Assembly: GCF_016859285.1 (NCBI RefSeq)
Contig: NC_053415.1
Span: 11,042,501-11,106,500 of the forward strand
Origin: Xiphias gladius
Lineage: Eukaryota; Chordata; Actinopteri; Istiophoriformes; Xiphiidae
Direction of reading: 5' to 3'
DNA: 64,000 bases
The notes under the pieces were generated by a model that was given only the letters and a program-made list of their open reading frames with translations, had not been told where the DNA came from and ran no database searches. Both the position numbers and the translations under genes were made by a program. This document shows positions 29,286-42,300 of the stretch, piece by piece; position 1 is the first letter of the stretch, and every line of letters starts with the position of its first letter.

Positions 29286-32200
29286 ACGAAACAATGAGTT
29301 CACTTACATGCACAGTAAATACTTGGTCTTAACCCAGTTTGAATATATATATACATTTACTGTGTATTTATATTTTACGTACTTTGATGTTTACTATTGT
29401 TGAGTGCGAAGTGAAGGTGCAATGAATGACATTTTCTTTTAGCTTCATTTATGAATGTCTGCATTATTATTATTTTTTATATATAAAAAATATGAGACAC
29501 ACTATCATATATATATATATATATGACACACACACACACTCTATTCAGCCACAACAATAAAACTGGTAACTGGTTTTATTGTTCTGGCTGATTGGTGTGT
29601 TTACCCGCTTTAGAGAGGAGCTACTAAGTGGTAATACAGACATTCATGAATGAATGTGAATAAAATAATAAAATAAAATAATGTCATTCAGTGCACCTTC
29701 AAACTACACTCAGCAATAAAAAGGGCATCTCTGGATTTATCTAACTTAGGAAAAAAAAAGAATAATTCCCAAGGAACTGAACTACATCTTTAAATGATTG
29801 TATATTGGCCTAATTATTAGGTAAAAAATATTAGCATGAGTCATGTCAAGTTTGCAATAGTAATATTGTCTGATTAAAAGCAGTAGTTGGCTTATTTTAA
29901 CCTAATAAGTTTGTCTAGGCTGACTTTATAGGGGGGTGTGATGGCTGGACTCAACAGGAAGCAGTGACAAGACTGCCTAATTATAGAGTTTGGACTCCAT
30001 TTCATAGAAGTGCGGGGACTGACTGCAATACAGCTAAGAGTTACTGCTCACTAGCACTGCACACACACAATGTCACGTTGATGTCCTGACCCCATCCACC
30101 CCAGTTTTCCTCAGACTGCCCTGGATGGCAGCAGTGTCTGACCTCTCTCAGTGGGCTGGAATGAGGCCCTAGACATCTTGGCCCAAATCAAAGCATCAGA
30201 ACAAACGCAGGAAGGGCGACGGGCAGGGCCCTCCTCCGCTGTATGCTCTGGAAGACCGCCAGGCACACAGCAGTGCTCCTTAAACTGCGATAGGACCTGG
30301 GAAGTGAGAGCAAAGTGATTACCAAACCACATGATAAAACAATTCTTCCATTCTGAGAAAGGGATTATTGTCCGGGCATTGTTTTTATGCTCTTGTTTGA
30401 ACTGGGGTTTCACCTACCTTTTGAATGATTTTTAGATCATGAGATTCAATCCATTCAATTCTTTGTCTCCCTGGAATGTATACTGGACGTTCAACCCTTC
30501 TGAAGTCAAACTGCAAACCATTTTTACTCAATCTCGGAGTAGAACATACGCATTAGATTTAATTAAATGTAATGAGGGCAGACACTTCTAATGGAGAAAA
30601 CGGCATCAATACTGAAAATGAGACTGACTTTCTCATGGGCCTTGCAGATGTCCAAGGTCAGGTTACCATATGTGAATAATGACTGAGCATGGCTCCTGAC
30701 CAACGAAAGGCCAGATCAAGTCATGAGAACATTTCGTGGAATGGTTTACTTATTTGTACTAAGAGGTTTGATTTAGTTTGATAGTTGTTTTGATAATTAC
30801 ATATAAGACACAAATTATGCTCTAAGTATATAAGATATAGTATACTTATTTAGTATCTATCTTTCTAAGATAAAGTATACTCATATGCATAATCGTCCCA
30901 TTGCTACGTGTTGGTAAATCCCAATGTCATCGAAAGGGAGCAAATGATCTCTATATGCAGTCCTAACTTTATGCTGGTTTGATTTTATTTTACTCAAATT
31001 TAACTTTAAGCTCAGTTTCTTTTTATCACTTCCTGTAGGTGGGTGTTTCTCCCCAGTGTCCATAAGTCATTTATTTAGTCAAAAGATTGAAGCTGTGAAT
31101 CTACACACTCTCAGTCAGGAGGAATGGGACGTTCTTCTTTCATGCGGCCTAATTCTATTGACTTAGGCGCAAAAGGCGGGTGTAATTTTACATCGAATCT
31201 TTTGTTCAGTGCAGCTGTCACTAACCCCATTGTGGTACTCTCTCCCTCTCTCACAGAAAGGCCCAAACAGGACCCCAGTGGCTGCAATCTGTCTGACCAG
31301 CCTGCTGACCATGGCCTTCATTTTCATCGGGCAGGTCAATGTACTAGCTCCCATCGTCACGATCAATTTCATGCTCACCTACAGCTTCATCGACTACTCC
31401 TACTTCAGTGTGGCCATGACCTTCCAGCTGCAGAGTAAAGAGAAGAGGGACACCCTCATCCTGACCAGAAGAAACCAGCGCAGGTCAACCAGGCAGAGCT
31501 CCAGGCCGCTCATCGAAGCCCCTCTCCCGAACTACGGGAGTGGAGGCGAGAGTCCGCAGAGTAAAGGCACTTTATTGGAGTTCACCAAGGACATGGATCA
31601 GATCTTTCCACCTGTCTCAAATGTTCATGCATGGGCTGAGAAGACCACCTCTGTGCAAGAGCTGAGCAGCCGAAGCAAGAGCAGAAAGGCTACAGCTAAG
31701 CAGAAGCTGATGGACAGTTTCCGTTTGGACCTGAACAGCAATATGTTCTCAGAAGAGAAAGGAGAGGAGATAAGTTCAGCTCCACCATATGAGGAAGCTG
31801 AGAGGCAGTGTGGAAGCGGGCTGCTCAGGGCTGGAGAAGAGCCACAAGTCAAATGCTGTAAAAAAATATATCATGTTGAACAGGATTCGTCTGCTGACCC
31901 TCACAATCACTGCACAGGTGATGAGCTTTGCCCATAAAACATTAGACTAGACTAAACAGAAGTAGGGATCATAGAAGTTAGTTGTACCTGTTTTTAGTGA
32001 CCTGACATCCTATTAAAATTTTCAGGGGCTGAAGGTAAAGCAGAACACCAGAGCTTTGAAATCAAAGCCATGCAGGATTCATCCTATGCGAAGTTCTGCA
32101 ACCCCTGGATTGCTCTTTTCGGGGTAGGTAACACTTTGCATACAGTACGTTGTTTCTTTTCGTTCTCATGGAATATTGTCAGATAGTACAGTATATCAAG

Positions 32201-34117
32201 AACTTAATGAATGATGTGAATATACTGTATCATTTGTTTTCTTTCAGGCATTGAGCTCCATACTGATCATGTTTGTTATCCAGTGGGTTTACGCTTTAGC
32301 AAACATAGTCATGGCCTTGCTGCTCTTCTTCTACATTGGGAAAACAAGTCCTGGACTACCTATAGGTGACTGCCTCACTTCAGTTTCAGTGATCAGTTAA
32401 CCAAAAGAAACCAGGGTCAATACTGTGTATACTCTTGTTCAAGTCGTGGGGTTTTCTTTTGGATGCTGGTAAAAAAAAGCCGTTTATAACTGCAAAGTAG
32501 ACTGTGTTGTGTGCTCTAGAATTTGAATTGAAATGAATAAAATAGGACAAAGCAATCATTACAGTGTTACTTAGGATAAGAAGCCAAGATACTAGCCACG
32601 TTGTTCATTTTCGTGATATTAACAAACTGTGAAAACAGCAAGGCCTATAATATTCCTTGCTAGGATATGCAACGAGGACTCCTCGGGAATTAGGAGGCCT
32701 GTAGTAAGTAGCAAAGCGTTGATCCCTGTTTAGTAGTTAGGTCTGATTTTCTGCTCTCAGATACACTTCATGGTCATTGCATCTAATACATTTTATGTTG
32801 ATTTTACCATATCTCATTACTTTTTTTTTTTTTCTGATATTTACTTAATCAATCTATTCTCTGCTGAAAGGAGGAAAAATCTTCTTTTTGCCTGGTTTGT
32901 TATTTTTGTGGCACGTTTACAATGTCATTCCATAAACTTCAGGCCTTTTCTGAGCTGTAGAAGTGGTCTACAAGTAATGCCTTACATAACCTGAAGCAAG
33001 ATTTCTGTATATTTTTACTTTATGTGGTTAGATAACTTAGCCTATGCCATTATGTCTAGCAAAAGACATCCTCGTGTCCAACTTTCCATTTGAAGCATGT
33101 AGATTTGGCCGTTATGCGATCTGGTAACGTATTCAGACACATTTGCTGGGAGTTTCACTTGTGGTCTTTTTGCCTGGCAGGCTGGCAGCTGTTGTGGCTT
33201 AGGATTTCTAGAATAGCTGGATGGGACACCCTGCATCTGCATTAAACTCACCACACTACAGCTTGCCTTAACTGTCTGACTCATGACATTCCTGAGCATA
33301 AGAGCTGCAAGTGTTAAACACTTGTTCCACAGGTGGTCGATGAGATGCTGTGTGTGTGTCTCTCACTCTGTTACTAGCTTTCTGTGATATATTACAGCTT
33401 CAAAGATGTACAAAATAACAAGTTCCACGGTAAATTTCAAACTTATTATTGTTATTATAATACATTTTTTAAGTGTTCTCTGCAGCAGGTATTTAATTTA
33501 TGTAACTCACTGAGGTAATTTCTTCAGGGAAAAAAAAAAAAAACAGTTCTTGATTTATTTGCAGGTATTGCAGCTCGATTCAGCTTTTTCACATGGCTCA
33601 AATCAACACTGAAAAGCATTTGCAGGTATTGTGTGTTTGTTATGTTACGAAATGGTCAATAAGGAATCAGTTTATAAGAATGAGTGAGAGAGTGACAGAT
33701 ATATCTAAGAGATTTAATTGATTTATCTGTCCAGGTCATTGTTAAAGCACAGACTTAAATTGAAGTCATATTTCATACTTGTCATTATCTATTGTTTCTA
33801 GTATTACAAAGTCATAAAACATGAGATAAAAAAAATTTTGCCTGTAAATATTTGTTTTTCCTTTTTTGTTTTTCGGTTATATGATAATTTCCCATATCAC
33901 ACTCTCACCCAATTACCTATTTGTCCATACCATTTCCTTGTCTTTCAGGGGAAAAGGATCTCCCCAGGATGAGATTGTAGTGACACCTTCTCTGTCCGGG
34001 GTCGGGCTGAAAACCAGGCAGCTGACAAAGGAGAATGCGGACTTTGCCTCTCGCCACCGCTATCACCAATCCTCATTCATCAGGGCCGACAAGATGGTGC
34101 AACCACCGCTCCACTAA
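17905..34117 (+). CDS. slc12a8: Solute carrier family 12 member 8 (cation-chloride cotransporter family)
   Basis: This is a polytopic membrane transporter of the SLC12 family, for which polyamine or amino-acid and nicotinamide-mononucleotide transport have been proposed (NMN is disputed). Exons: 17905-18039, 18212-18358, 20236-20427, 20568-20799, 26516-26629, 26824-26911, 27423-27510, 28951-29097, 31257-31917, 32026-32123, 32248-32365, 33565-33625, 33949-34117. Phases all agree, giving 749 aa (human about 714). Signatures include [136 protein letters not shown] and [17 protein letters not shown] near the C-terminus. The start was chosen at the first ATG in the open exon; it gives a longer N-terminus than human but keeps the LFHEDAQ motif. 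Exon 9 holds the long, variable cytoplasmic loop. Confidence 0.97.
18359..20235 (+). other. slc12a8: slc12a8 intron 2
   Basis: No exon or second gene is seen. It holds short poly-A runs (18653-18664, 19799-19807) and a SINE-like copy in reverse orientation at about 19545-19680. The open frame at 19948-20199 has no family resemblance. Confidence 0.6.
19545..19680 (-). mobile_element. tRNA-derived SINE-like copy
   Basis: On the minus strand the order is GTGTGCTAGGGGTTAAGGTG, an A-box-like tRNA segment, then a short body, a pyrimidine-rich TTTCCCCTTCCCTGTCA stretch, then AAGCATAAAGTGCC and an A-rich tail. This head-to-tail order fits fish SINEs whose head comes from a tRNA. A stem-like pair, TGGCCCTGAC and GTCAGGGCCA at 19479-19508, lies next to it. 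Family name not assigned. Confidence 0.5.
20800..26515 (+). other. slc12a8: slc12a8 intron 4, 5.7 kb
   Basis: The largest intron of the gene. No exon or nested gene is supported. It holds T-rich tracts (21761-21775, 21957-21981), a TTAGC/GCTAA repeat cluster at 24190-24330, and a CT-rich patch at 25085-25140. The short ORFs have no recognisable domains. Confidence 0.6.
24190..24330. repeat. GCTAA/TTAGC dispersed repeat
   Basis: Words such as GCTAATGTCAGCAATGCTAA, GTTTAGC, TTGTTAGCATGCTGGCAT and AGCTAATTAGC alternate on both strands. This is a well-known kind of palindromic, non-coding fish repeat with many self-complementary GCTAACAT/ATGTTAGC words. Confidence 0.6.
29203..29283. repeat. (GT)n microsatellite in slc12a8 intron 8
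   Basis: A pure run of about 40 GT units, 105 bases downstream of the exon 8 donor. Confidence 0.97.
29413..29700. mobile_element. Foldback (MITE-like) element in slc12a8 intron 8
   Basis: The left arm begins GAAGGTGCAATGAATGACAT at 29413 and goes on to ATGAATGTCTGCATTAT. The right arm, read from 29700 in reverse complement, begins GAAGGTGCACTGAATGACAT and goes on to ATGAATGTCTGTATTAC. The arms are therefore about 55-75 bases long and well matched. Between them is a second perfect-looking hairpin at 29546-29590 (stem CAGCCACAACAATAAAAC). No transposase is encoded, so this fits a non-autonomous foldback element. Confidence 0.75.
29701..31256 (+). other. slc12a8: Remainder of slc12a8 intron 8
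   Basis: No coding exon is seen. The sequence is AT-rich and unremarkable apart from short A runs. It ends in a good polypyrimidine tract (CTCTCCCTCTCTCACAG) before exon 9. Confidence 0.6.
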
Positions 34118-36060
34118 CTGAATTAAACACGACCTTGTTCGCATGTCGTAGCTGACAGCCTGAGACCACATAATCTGCCTCAGACCGTGTCTCGTGTTGC
34201 CCTATTGGCCACATTCTGTACACACATTCATTTAAACAGAGACATTCAGCGAGCGACCCCAATCCTTTTCTTGTGGTGGTTGGAGGAAATCTGAACTTCT
34301 TGCACAGTTGCACAAAGTGTGTGTGTGTGTTTGTGTGAGAGAATGACAGATGTCTGGGGACTGAATGTAGTAGGAGTTGGTAGTTTTTTCTTCCTTCAAA
34401 GTAAACTGAATTAAAATAAAATTAAAAAAAATAATACATTTTCTCTTAATATACTCTATGGCTTTAACTGACTGAAATATATAATATTTTATTGAGAGAT
34501 TCAACTATGAGAAAAATGAAGGAATTAGAAGTGTCTTGGGGACTATTTCATTTGTTTTAAAACATACTGAATATATTTCATAAATATCTTCTATAAGGTC
34601 ATGCTGTTTGGGTGAACTGTGTTTGTCACGCTTGCAAAGAGTCTTGCAGCCTAACAGCAGAGCGGTGGAAACCACTTCCTGTTGGCATCTTGTTGTCAGA
34701 GTAGCAACCTGCCAACAGACACATGATGATCTATAAACATACTGGTGCCTTTTTTCTTTTTTTCTTGTCGACTGCTTTCTAGATGACTTGGTTAGCATGA
34801 GATAACGCTTTGGGAATCAGATAGTTCTCAGCAGTGGAGCTGTTGCTCCGTGTTCTTCGGCAGCTTTTCACAACCATCCTTTCCATCTCTCACGGAGACA
34901 AGCCTCTGGGTTGTTTGTAAAACTGATATGTGAACTTCAGTTCCGGTGCGGTGGCTTGAATAAAAGACACTTGTGGGACAGGACTGAACGACGTCATTTT
35001 GTCAGCCAGTAAAGTGTGTTTCTCTCCTGCCATTCATAAATTTCACCGTGGCACCCTAATCTGTCCAGATTTCTCATTGGTCCTAACCAGAGCACACAAC
35101 AGTACTGTATATCCAGTAAATCAGCCTGACTCCAGCTAAATTCCTAAAACCTGAATTCACTAACGCATGTGGGATGCTTTGCTAGTGGACTGTGTTGGAG
35201 ATGTTTATCCCAAAATTGTCCATTGTTTCTTTGCATTACTTGTTTTTTGTATGAGTACTAATTGTTTTAATGACCTGCCACCTAAATTTAACTACTTGTC
35301 TCCAGAAGCTGCAAGTGTCAGTAATCTAACAGCTGAATATTGCTGAACCTTACTGTTTTATCGAGCCTAATCCTTTGAGGGACTTTATCAGGACTTCCTG
35401 TGCTGTCATTTTTGACTTGTTGTGACTTGATAACATTTGCATAATGTAGGACTATAAAGCCCATATCCTAAACCAGCCAATACTTCACTGCTTTTTTTTT
35501 TCAGGTGTTATAAGGATTCAAAAGCTCCTTGTTACCTTCCCTTTCGACCTTCTCCTACTTTTACCGGTCGATTCCCTGGTGGAAATCCACTGCCACCAGA
35601 AAATAAACAATAAATAGGAACAATTCAAAATGCGAGACCTTATCCTATAATTGTGACACAGGAAATGGACATATAGCAGTTAAACATTAATATACAGGAC
35701 TTCTGCCATAGGACATGTGATCATTACGAGTTAGGTCCTAATTTTGCTCTTGTTTCTCGTAATTATGCCTCGGTGCATAAGAAATGAAACTGTCTCACTT
35801 ATCTCTTACGACGTGAGCTGAGTTTTGAATTAGGTATAGGATACCGAATTACACCGGTATTTCATTGATGACAAAGGGCTGCCACGCTACCATGTGATCC
35901 AGAGCAGAGGGACCAACCGGAGAAGTGAGGCGGTGTATAGTTTAATTGGTCTGACAGCTTTAGGTCTCCGGAGCATCGGCTTCTCGCGGCTGGAAAAAGG
36001 AGCGTTTCCACTTTTTTTTAACGGCAGGACTTCCGACAAAACCTGAAGGCAGCAAAGGAA
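34118..36060 (+). other. slc12a8 3' flank and intergenic space to heg1
   Basis: No gene is seen. Candidate poly(A) signals for slc12a8 are TAAAATAAAATT near 34415 and GAATAAAAGACA near 34957. A short TG run is at 34318-34331. The 2.2 kb between the slc12a8 stop and the heg1 start leaves no room for another multi-exon gene that I can detect. Confidence 0.5.
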
Positions 36061-36088
36061 GCTACTTTGCTGAATAACGGCACTTCAG

Positions 36089-36127
<39 letters not shown>

Positions 36128-36381
36128 GTGTGCAGGAGGAGGAGGAGGAGGAGCCCGGGCTCCTCCGCTGTGATAACAGGCTGCTGCCTCGACTCTGTTA
36201 TCTTCCGTTCCCCGCCGCCCGAGCAGCGGTTCTCCTCCGGACCTGTACCGGGATTTATTTAATTCTTTTGAAACTTCACTAAAAGCCGACGCGCCCCTCC
36301 CATGGTGTCCCCGGGACACTCCCCCGGCATTCACTCGAATTTACGGAAACTATCGGCGACCGTTTTGGGGTCTTGAAAATC
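36061..36381 (+). promoter_or_regulatory. heg1: heg1 5' UTR and candidate promoter
   Basis: A GC-rich stretch lies directly before the heg1 start codon. It holds a (TG)n run at 36093-36132 and a GGAGGAGGAGGAGGAGGAG purine run at 36135-36154. It is CpG-rich at 36210-36355. No TATA box is clear. The start of transcription cannot be fixed from sequence. Confidence 0.45.
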
Positions 36382-39300
36382 ATGGAAACGTGGTTTCTGA
36401 ATCACGTCCTCGGGCTGTCCCTGTCGGTCCTCCTGCTGGGTCTGCCGGGGCCCCTCGGGGCAGGGACCCCCAGTAGCAACAGCTCGGACCCCGCAACGGC
36501 GGGGTTTTCTTCCTCCGCCGCCACCGATGAACTCCGTGCGATGGGACACAACGAAACTTCCACTTCATACTCCAGCGAGAGTTTATCACCATCACAGAGG
36601 AACCTCCTGCTCACACGCACTGCCGAAACGCACGCTGCCACTGCGGGGAACTTCGGTGAGATCACTGTCAATGAGGCCTGCAATGGCAAGTGTAACGTTC
36701 TAGACGACGTGTTAGTTCGGTTTGCTGTGTCGGTGACCCCGCACGAGGATGTCTCTCCGTGGCAAAGGCTCTAGAAATACAGCCACGCTTTTCATTCGCT
36801 CTCTGCTACCGTGAGCTGTAGCCCGGGGGATACAACAGCAAAGCTCATTTGCGATAACATCTCGTGCAGGAGAGCAGTCATCTATTCATTAAAAGCTTAC
36901 ATATCCAAAGTGGACGTTCCCTGATGCATCCTGTGGCTGGAGTGACCGCCTCAATTACTAAATGAGAAGGCTAAACGAAATCCAAAAAATTGCAAGCTCC
37001 TCTGCCACAGACTGCATGTCAAAATGAATGCACACGATTTGCATCCTAGACACAGTGCCATGAAACAAGTGCTTTTCTCTCTTTCTTTTTTATGCCTCAT
37101 TATAGGGCTGTAACTAACAGTTATTTCCATTACACATCGTGTCTATTAATTTCTCCATTCATCAATGAACTGCTTGGCCTTTAAATTGTGAAAGAGCGGT
37201 GAAAGAAAATGCACACCGCAAAAGCCAAAGTTGACATGTTCAGAATGCTCTACTTGTTCCGCCGACTGGTCAAAATCCCAAAAGTACTCGGTTTAGTGTC
37301 ATAGTGTGGAGTACTGAGAAAATCAGCAACATTTGCAAAGCTGGAACCACTGACTTTTTGGCGTTTTAAGGCTCATACTGTATGATCTGATGTAGAGTAG
37401 GGTAAACCAACCTTAAGACAGTTTACTATGATTTTTGACATAAAATAGTTTTTATGTCAAAAAGCCACTTCAGACTCACAGAGGACTGACCATTTCGGTT
37501 TACGCCTTAACTTGGTCAGTAAATGGGGTTCACCAGTTTTTCAACTTAAACTCATTCACTTAGTTTGATGAAACTAATAAACACTCGTGAATCTATAACT
37601 CCTATCATTTCTAAATCTAAATATCAAATCTCATGCTAGTTTTCTCTTCAAGCTTAAGTGTTGCTGTTGCCGCGGAAATTCTCGACATCCAGGTGTTGAT
37701 AAGGTGTATGGAAAACCTGCATCCATTGGTTAAACCTCTGCTTTTCAAAGACAGCAGCGTTACATGGTTAGAGTATCTTACTATATGCGCAGCATGTGGG
37801 ACAGTAGAGTTAAGTAGAGTCCACTGATGAGCTAAGTCCAAGTAAAAACCATGATGCTTTCCTTTATAACTATTCTATATACCAATCGCGAACAAGAGGA
37901 CGCACATGAAAAGAAGAAGACATTTTAGAGAGAGACTGTGATGCATTGAGATAACATAAATGTTGCTCTTACAAAAAAAAAACCCTGCAGCCGAACTATT
38001 TTAATACACTTAGTGCACAAAGACAAGGGAAACCACATGTGAATCACGCACACCTTTTCCCTTCACAATTCTAGGGCTATAAATAGGATAATCAGATAAT
38101 AATCAGGCCCAGTTCCTTGTGCACAATTGCCAGTATCAACCATCAAGCTATAAGAGGAAAAACGTTTGCTGTATTTACACATATTGTATGTGGTTTCAGG
38201 AGAACGTGTTCCAAAACATCCCTGCACCATAGTGGTATAGGCTTGAAGCAATTAAAGAGAAAGCCTCAGAGGAATAAAGGGCTTTAATTGATGTTTCTTT
38301 TTGGAGAGTCATTGTGGTCTTGTGGTCAATGACTCTGTCCCTCAAATAGTTTTTGGTCTTAGGTTTTTGTAGATCCTTTGACACAGTTTTGCTGCAAAAA
38401 TCTACACTATTGCCTCTTATAGCCTCGAAAATAGACATTAGAATTATATTCAGATCCCCCTCTTATAAACATACCATTGCCATAGTTACTGCTGTAACGT
38501 ACTGTACTACTAATGTGAGTAGAGCAGTTTTGTAATTAAAACTTTTTCATGCTACTCAACACAATTAACTTACCGCATGTTTCACAGCAGTAGATATGCT
38601 GCTATATTTCATACATTTTTGTGATGTTTTAGACTAGAAATTTGAAGAATTACTGACACTACCGGTCAGTTTTAGAACACCTCAATTTTTCCAGTTTTTA
38701 CTCAAATTTACATCCTAGTGTAATGTCTTAGTTTACTCTGAAATTAAAGGATGAGCTGAGAAAAAAAAAATAGAAGAATTCTGAATCCTAAACTTATTCT
38801 AAATGTTTGACTCATCCAGCAGCCGAACACACTTGTGGTGTTCTTTCTATGGTGGTAATTAAACATTATTCAGACAGCTCGTCCCATCACTTGCAGAAGT
38901 TCCCACAGATGTGTTGGGATGTGCAACTTGCAGGTTGCTTTGCTTTCACCTTCTGTCCAGTTCATCCCAAACCAGCTCCATGGGGTTTAAGTCTGGAGCC
39001 TGTGCTGGTCTTCCTTCATGTGAAGCCACAGTCTAGTTCTTCTCTTCTAATGTTCTGGGTCATTATTTTGCTGCAGGATGAACCCCTGATCAATCAGTCC
39101 GTCTTCCTTTGTTACTTGTCTTTTTCTCACCATTCAGTATACAGTACTACTTCCTGCAGTGCAGTATTGTCCCAATAATCCATCAAAGGGTGTAGTAACA
39201 CAGTTTGTTCCAGCACTGTCTTTGTACAGACAGAGGGTTGGTAGGCAATCAACAAAAGTTGGGAAACCTGTAGGAACTCTCACAAACTGCAACAGCATTT

Positions 39301-42300
39301 CTGGTATTGTTTTCACTTTGTGAATCTCTGTGTGGGTGTGTGTATCAGCTTGGCAAAATGTTGTCCTGGAAACACCCACTGTAGCGGGAACTTCCACAAG
39401 GGCGGTTTTGAGTAATCTGGCAGGTATTTATACATATGTCTGTCCGCCTGTCTGTCTGCGGAAAGATATTGTTATCACGATAACGTCACAACTGCGCAAA
39501 ATACAGTCAATAGTTTGAAGATAGGTGTGGTCTAAGCAAGGTGCGAAGTAGGGGGGTTGGAAGTAGGGAAGGGGCCACCGGCCCCACCACTTTACGCCCC
39601 TGGCCTACATTCGTTTCAAATCGTGGATCACTTTATCCCAGTTTCAATGATTCCTGTCCACTCCAAGACATTAGGTAAAACTACAGACCATCTTGCGATG
39701 GAATCACACCAGCCACGATGCCTGTCAGTAATGTAGTAATGACTACTGAGTACTAGTGGGTCAGAACGTCAACATGTTGACGGGCGTCACGGCTGGTGTG
39801 ATCCCATCACAAGACGGTCTTTAGTTACTGCTGCAGGGAAACTGTAAATTCCCAATTTCTTAATACCTGAGAAAGGCATGTTTTCTTTGAAATGTACATG
39901 GTATTTCAGTTATTGGACATAAACCATGGACTTGAACTGCTTAAATTTCAATTAAAAACTCAAAAAATGGGGGTTTCCTAAAAAATTTTACTGGTAGTGT
40001 ATTTTTAATGCACAGTCTGAGCTTACAGGTTTAACAGCGATGTCAGTGAAAACCTGTTTTCTTTGAGGCAGGCTGCTGGCCATTATGAAGATGTCTTTTT
40101 AAATATTTTTTGTGGGCTGTGGGATTGGCTAGATTTCAGTCATTAACATCAACACCTTGCTTGATTCATACAGTTAAACACAGTCATATTGGGAGCTGCC
40201 CAGCACAAGTTCACTGAAACAATGTGACGCTCAAATGCTTTGCTTAAAGGCATAGAGCTGCTGATAAGTGGAAATGATTCACTTTCCTCACCCAGATTTC
40301 ACCCCAATTCACCTTTCCTATCCCGATCCAATTATTCAGGTCACAGTCATTTGGTGGCAAACCCACAAATTGGGCTGTGAATCTCAATCCAAGCTCAACA
40401 TTTGGTAACTGACCATACTAAAATTCCTCAGCAACAAATGACCTATTTGGCTTGTTGGCAATAAAATATCAACCAATCTATTCAGAACACTGCAATGTCA
40501 TAGAATCGCCCATGCTCATTCATATGCTGAACACGCTGCATATACCTAAATTAAAATGCAAGCCACAGTGTTTCTGAAGTATAACAGATGTGAAAAAACC
40601 ACAGTGACAACTGTTTTAGCAGTTGAGAGCTGTGCGATAAACAGCAGAGAATCTGGGAGTGTCCTTCCCTTGTTGCCAACACTACGTTCCAGTCTGAGTT
40701 TTGTTGCCCGGACTGGATCCAGAGAGAGAAATGAAATAATGAGAGAGACACATGCAGAGGAAGTGAGTTAGAAAAATAGTGGCCCTTCTCTCCCCATAGA
40801 CTCCCAGTGGACGGGCTGTTATGCAGTTGAACTCTTCCCTCCACTGGTTTTGGAGGATGGCTGCTGGTCACTGTGTTTTGGCTGTCAGGATGCTGTCCAG
40901 CACCGACGCTCATCCACAGAGTGCTGTTGTTCCAGTCCTGGGCTGCTGGAGACCAGCCAGATAGCAGGCTGTCAGACAGCACAGCATCAGGCAGAGAAAA
41001 ACCTTTAGGTCAGAGAAGACCTCACACACACAGACAGAGACTTGGTGCCCAGGTGACTTTGTGTGTTTGTGAGTTTAGTTTTTTTTTTAACTCACGTACA
41101 CTTGATGCTTTAAGACTTCTCCGATCGGACGCTCACTAGTTATCAAATTTAAAGCTACACTAATTATCTTCATGTCAACAATGGATCATATGACTGTAAT
41201 GATAAACCCACAGATAATTATCACCCAACTCTGCAGTTCCCCTCAGCTCCACAGAGTTCTAGCATTTTTCAGCTTATTGTTTTGGTTTTACGGCCACAAC
41301 TTTACTGTTGATTCACTCTCACTGTTCTCATCAACCTTGTTAAAAGTCACAGCTTGCAGCTGTCAACAGAAAGTTAGATAAGCCTTCTCTGCGCTGTCTG
41401 CTTGGCGCCAAATGGTAGACAGACAAAGTTAGCAACTAGCTTGTAAAAATAGTGCAACATTTAGCAGCTAAAGAGCCAGATCATTCACTAAGGATTTGGT
41501 GGAGAACAAAACAGAGCTAAAAGGAGAGTAAATATTTGGCTAATACGAGTCATATGGCCATAAACATGACTCAAAATGAGAGCTAATGCTACCCCCATAT
41601 CTACTGGATGTGTAAATAAGCAACAGTATGCTAAGACATTCTCCGTAATTTAAATAGTGATAGTATGTCAGTGCTGTGTTTTCATTTCGTTCCTCTCCCA
41701 CCAAGTGAAAAAAAAAATAACGAATGCACCTTTAAAGTAAGAAGTTAAAAACAGTTTTGGGCCATTCTGGTGGCCTAAGATTAATCCCATTTTAATTTAA
41801 ATTCTAGCTGGGGACCTTTGTTGCATTTATCCCCCCTTGCCCTCTCCCCCTGATTCTATCTCTACTGTCAAATGTCAAAGGCAAAATACCAAGAAATATA
41901 TCTAAAGCAACGGTCTCTACTCTATAGCATCCTTCTTTTCTTGACAGTTCAGTTCTATTAGCGTGTGGGTAGTTTATATGACTTAACAACAGTTCTGTGC
42001 CAGACTGAAAAAACTCTCCACAGACAATGAACATGAAAACACACTCAGATCTATGGTGACAGTTTTCTGCCAGTGCCTTGTGCTCACTCAGCTTTAGGAA
42101 GGAAATGGCTGATTCCCAGCAGAGTACCGTCAACGCCATATTTAGGACTTAAAGCCTTTGTGAGAGTAGATGAGGCTGGCTGCCAGTTGTTCTCCACCCA
42201 AAATTATTGCCCCTGCAGCAAGCTGCAGCACTTCTCACAGCATCTTCCTCCATTCGGCAGGCTGAACAGGCACAGACGCGGCGTGGTGAGCACCCTCTGG

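Noticed and set aside
36373..36384. heg1 start eight bases upstream at an in-frame TTG
   Set aside because: TTG is not a normal vertebrate start. The ATG at 36382 has a good context and gives a clean signal peptide.
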